NCBI RefSeq assembly: GCF_030160015.1
Contig: NZ_BSNN01000008.1
Coordinates: 124,001-188,000, forward strand
Direction: 5' to 3'
DNA: 64,000 nucleotides
DNA from: Amylibacter marinus
Lineage (GTDB): Bacteria; Pseudomonadota; Alphaproteobacteria; Rhodobacterales; Rhodobacteraceae
Shown here: one piece after another, positions 63,483-64,000 of the stretch
How the letters are laid out: every line of letters starts with the position of its first letter
How positions within the stretch are numbered: the first letter of the stretch is position 1
The notes under the pieces: model-generated
The model's database searches: none
Told to the model about the DNA's origin: nothing
The model's input: the letters and a program-made list of their open reading frames with translations, nothing else
Made by a program: the position numbers and the translations under genes

Positions 63483-64000
63483 GGAACACTTTTAAAATCA
63501 AACAAAACAATCTATAGGTGTATTGATATGGTCAATCTCTCCTCCCTGTCAAACAAATAAGTTAATTTTTTATTTAGGCGAAATTCACCCCAGTTCAGAA
63601 TGGGTAAACACCCAATAGTCATTGGCCGGACCGAGAAAACTTATCCCCTGTGGCCTCTCAATAGAACCACCCCAAGAGGTCATCTCTGCTCGAATCTCCC
63701 ATGCAGTATCCTGTCATGGGCCTTGATACAGAGCGCTAGAGTTTTTTCATGAGTCTTTCATGAAAGGTATTGGTTCCGATGTCTAAGTTTTTAAATCTAA
63801 ACGGCATGAGGCAACGCATATGTGTTGTTTTCGCTATTTTAACTGCGACGCTGTGAACAGGCTGTTTGTCAACGACATCCCAGGGTGTACCGCGTCAGCA
63901 CTTATGAGTGCAGCCGGTTATGTTTTGCTAAGCTAGAGTTTTTCGCTCATCCTAATCCTAAGAAGCATATAAGATGAGAACGAGAACGGGGCCGAATGGA
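63483..64000. other. Right-edge non-coding region upstream of the peptide cluster
   Basis: Contains the presumed promoter of the minus-strand cluster. Two things stand out: a 12-base palindrome CTTTCATGAAAG at 63755-63766, and a 25-codon frame from 63780 (MSKFLNLNGMRQRICVVFAI, stopping at a TGA), whose reading continues past the stop into TGCLST, like a lipoprotein signal broken by a stop. I support no intact gene. Confidence 0.3.

Overview
The window looks like a chromosomal segment from an alphaproteobacterium of the order Rhodobacterales (roseobacter group). The main reasons are the gene order murA, DUF2948, hisD, UPF0262, phosphatase, infA, maf, RNase E/G, yacG, the many TRAP transporters, the carnitine dehydrogenase-thioesterase fusion, and the DUF1989-GcvT protein. 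I saw no phage, no IS element with an intact transposase and no CRISPR array.

Layout. 1-10.8 kb: a quaternary-amine catabolic block (3-ketocarnitine cleavage enzyme cut by the left edge, carnitine dehydrogenase-thioesterase, a CdhR-like regulator, an acyl-CoA dehydrogenase / CoA ligase / enoyl-CoA hydratase trio, a LacI regulator and a DUF1989-GcvT protein). Together they fit gamma-butyrobetaine to carnitine to glycine betaine. 11-16 kb: acnB, a DUF1127-like small protein and a glycerate kinase. 16.6-25 kb: a MarR-like regulator, a TRAP operon with a binding protein at both ends, and a divergent fused 5-oxoprolinase/hydantoinase; two copies of a TTTGTCAG-type motif link them. 25-34 kb: a secreted SnoaL-like protein, tRNA-Thr and the conserved housekeeping block. 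34-42.5 kb: mmsA and a LysR regulator, then a C4-dicarboxylate TRAP system (dctPQM) with its dctBD two-component system. 42.5-50.5 kb: siroheme synthase N-terminal part, a TrpD2-like protein, a flavoprotein, tRNA-Gln, YeeE/YedE sulfur genes, a globin, a glutathione transferase and a frameshifted CobW GTPase.

50.9-55.1 kb is an RNA-repair locus showing signs of decay: a broken second rtcB-like gene, rtcR, a 30-codon stub that looks like the start of a Ro60/TROVE gene, a circularly permuted tRNA-like RNA (T arm, closed acceptor stem, D arm) and an intact rtcB. The RNA has the topology expected of a bacterial YrlA-type Y RNA, and it remains although its Ro protein gene appears to be gone.

56-63.5 kb is a six-gene co-directional cluster that I do not recognise as a named system: an M3-like metallopeptidase fused to a HlyC-type toxin acyltransferase, a lysine-free Gly/Asn-Glu repeat protein that looks like a secreted substrate, a TPM-DUF4344 metallopeptidase, a TIGR02466-type 2OG-Fe(II) oxygenase, and a type I secretion ABC protein and HlyD adaptor. 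The ABC protein has an intact Walker A but altered Q-loop, signature, Walker B Glu and H-loop. I read this as a candidate modified-peptide export system; that role is inference. Both sigma-54-type activators in the window (DctD, RtcR) have lost the GAFTGA motif.
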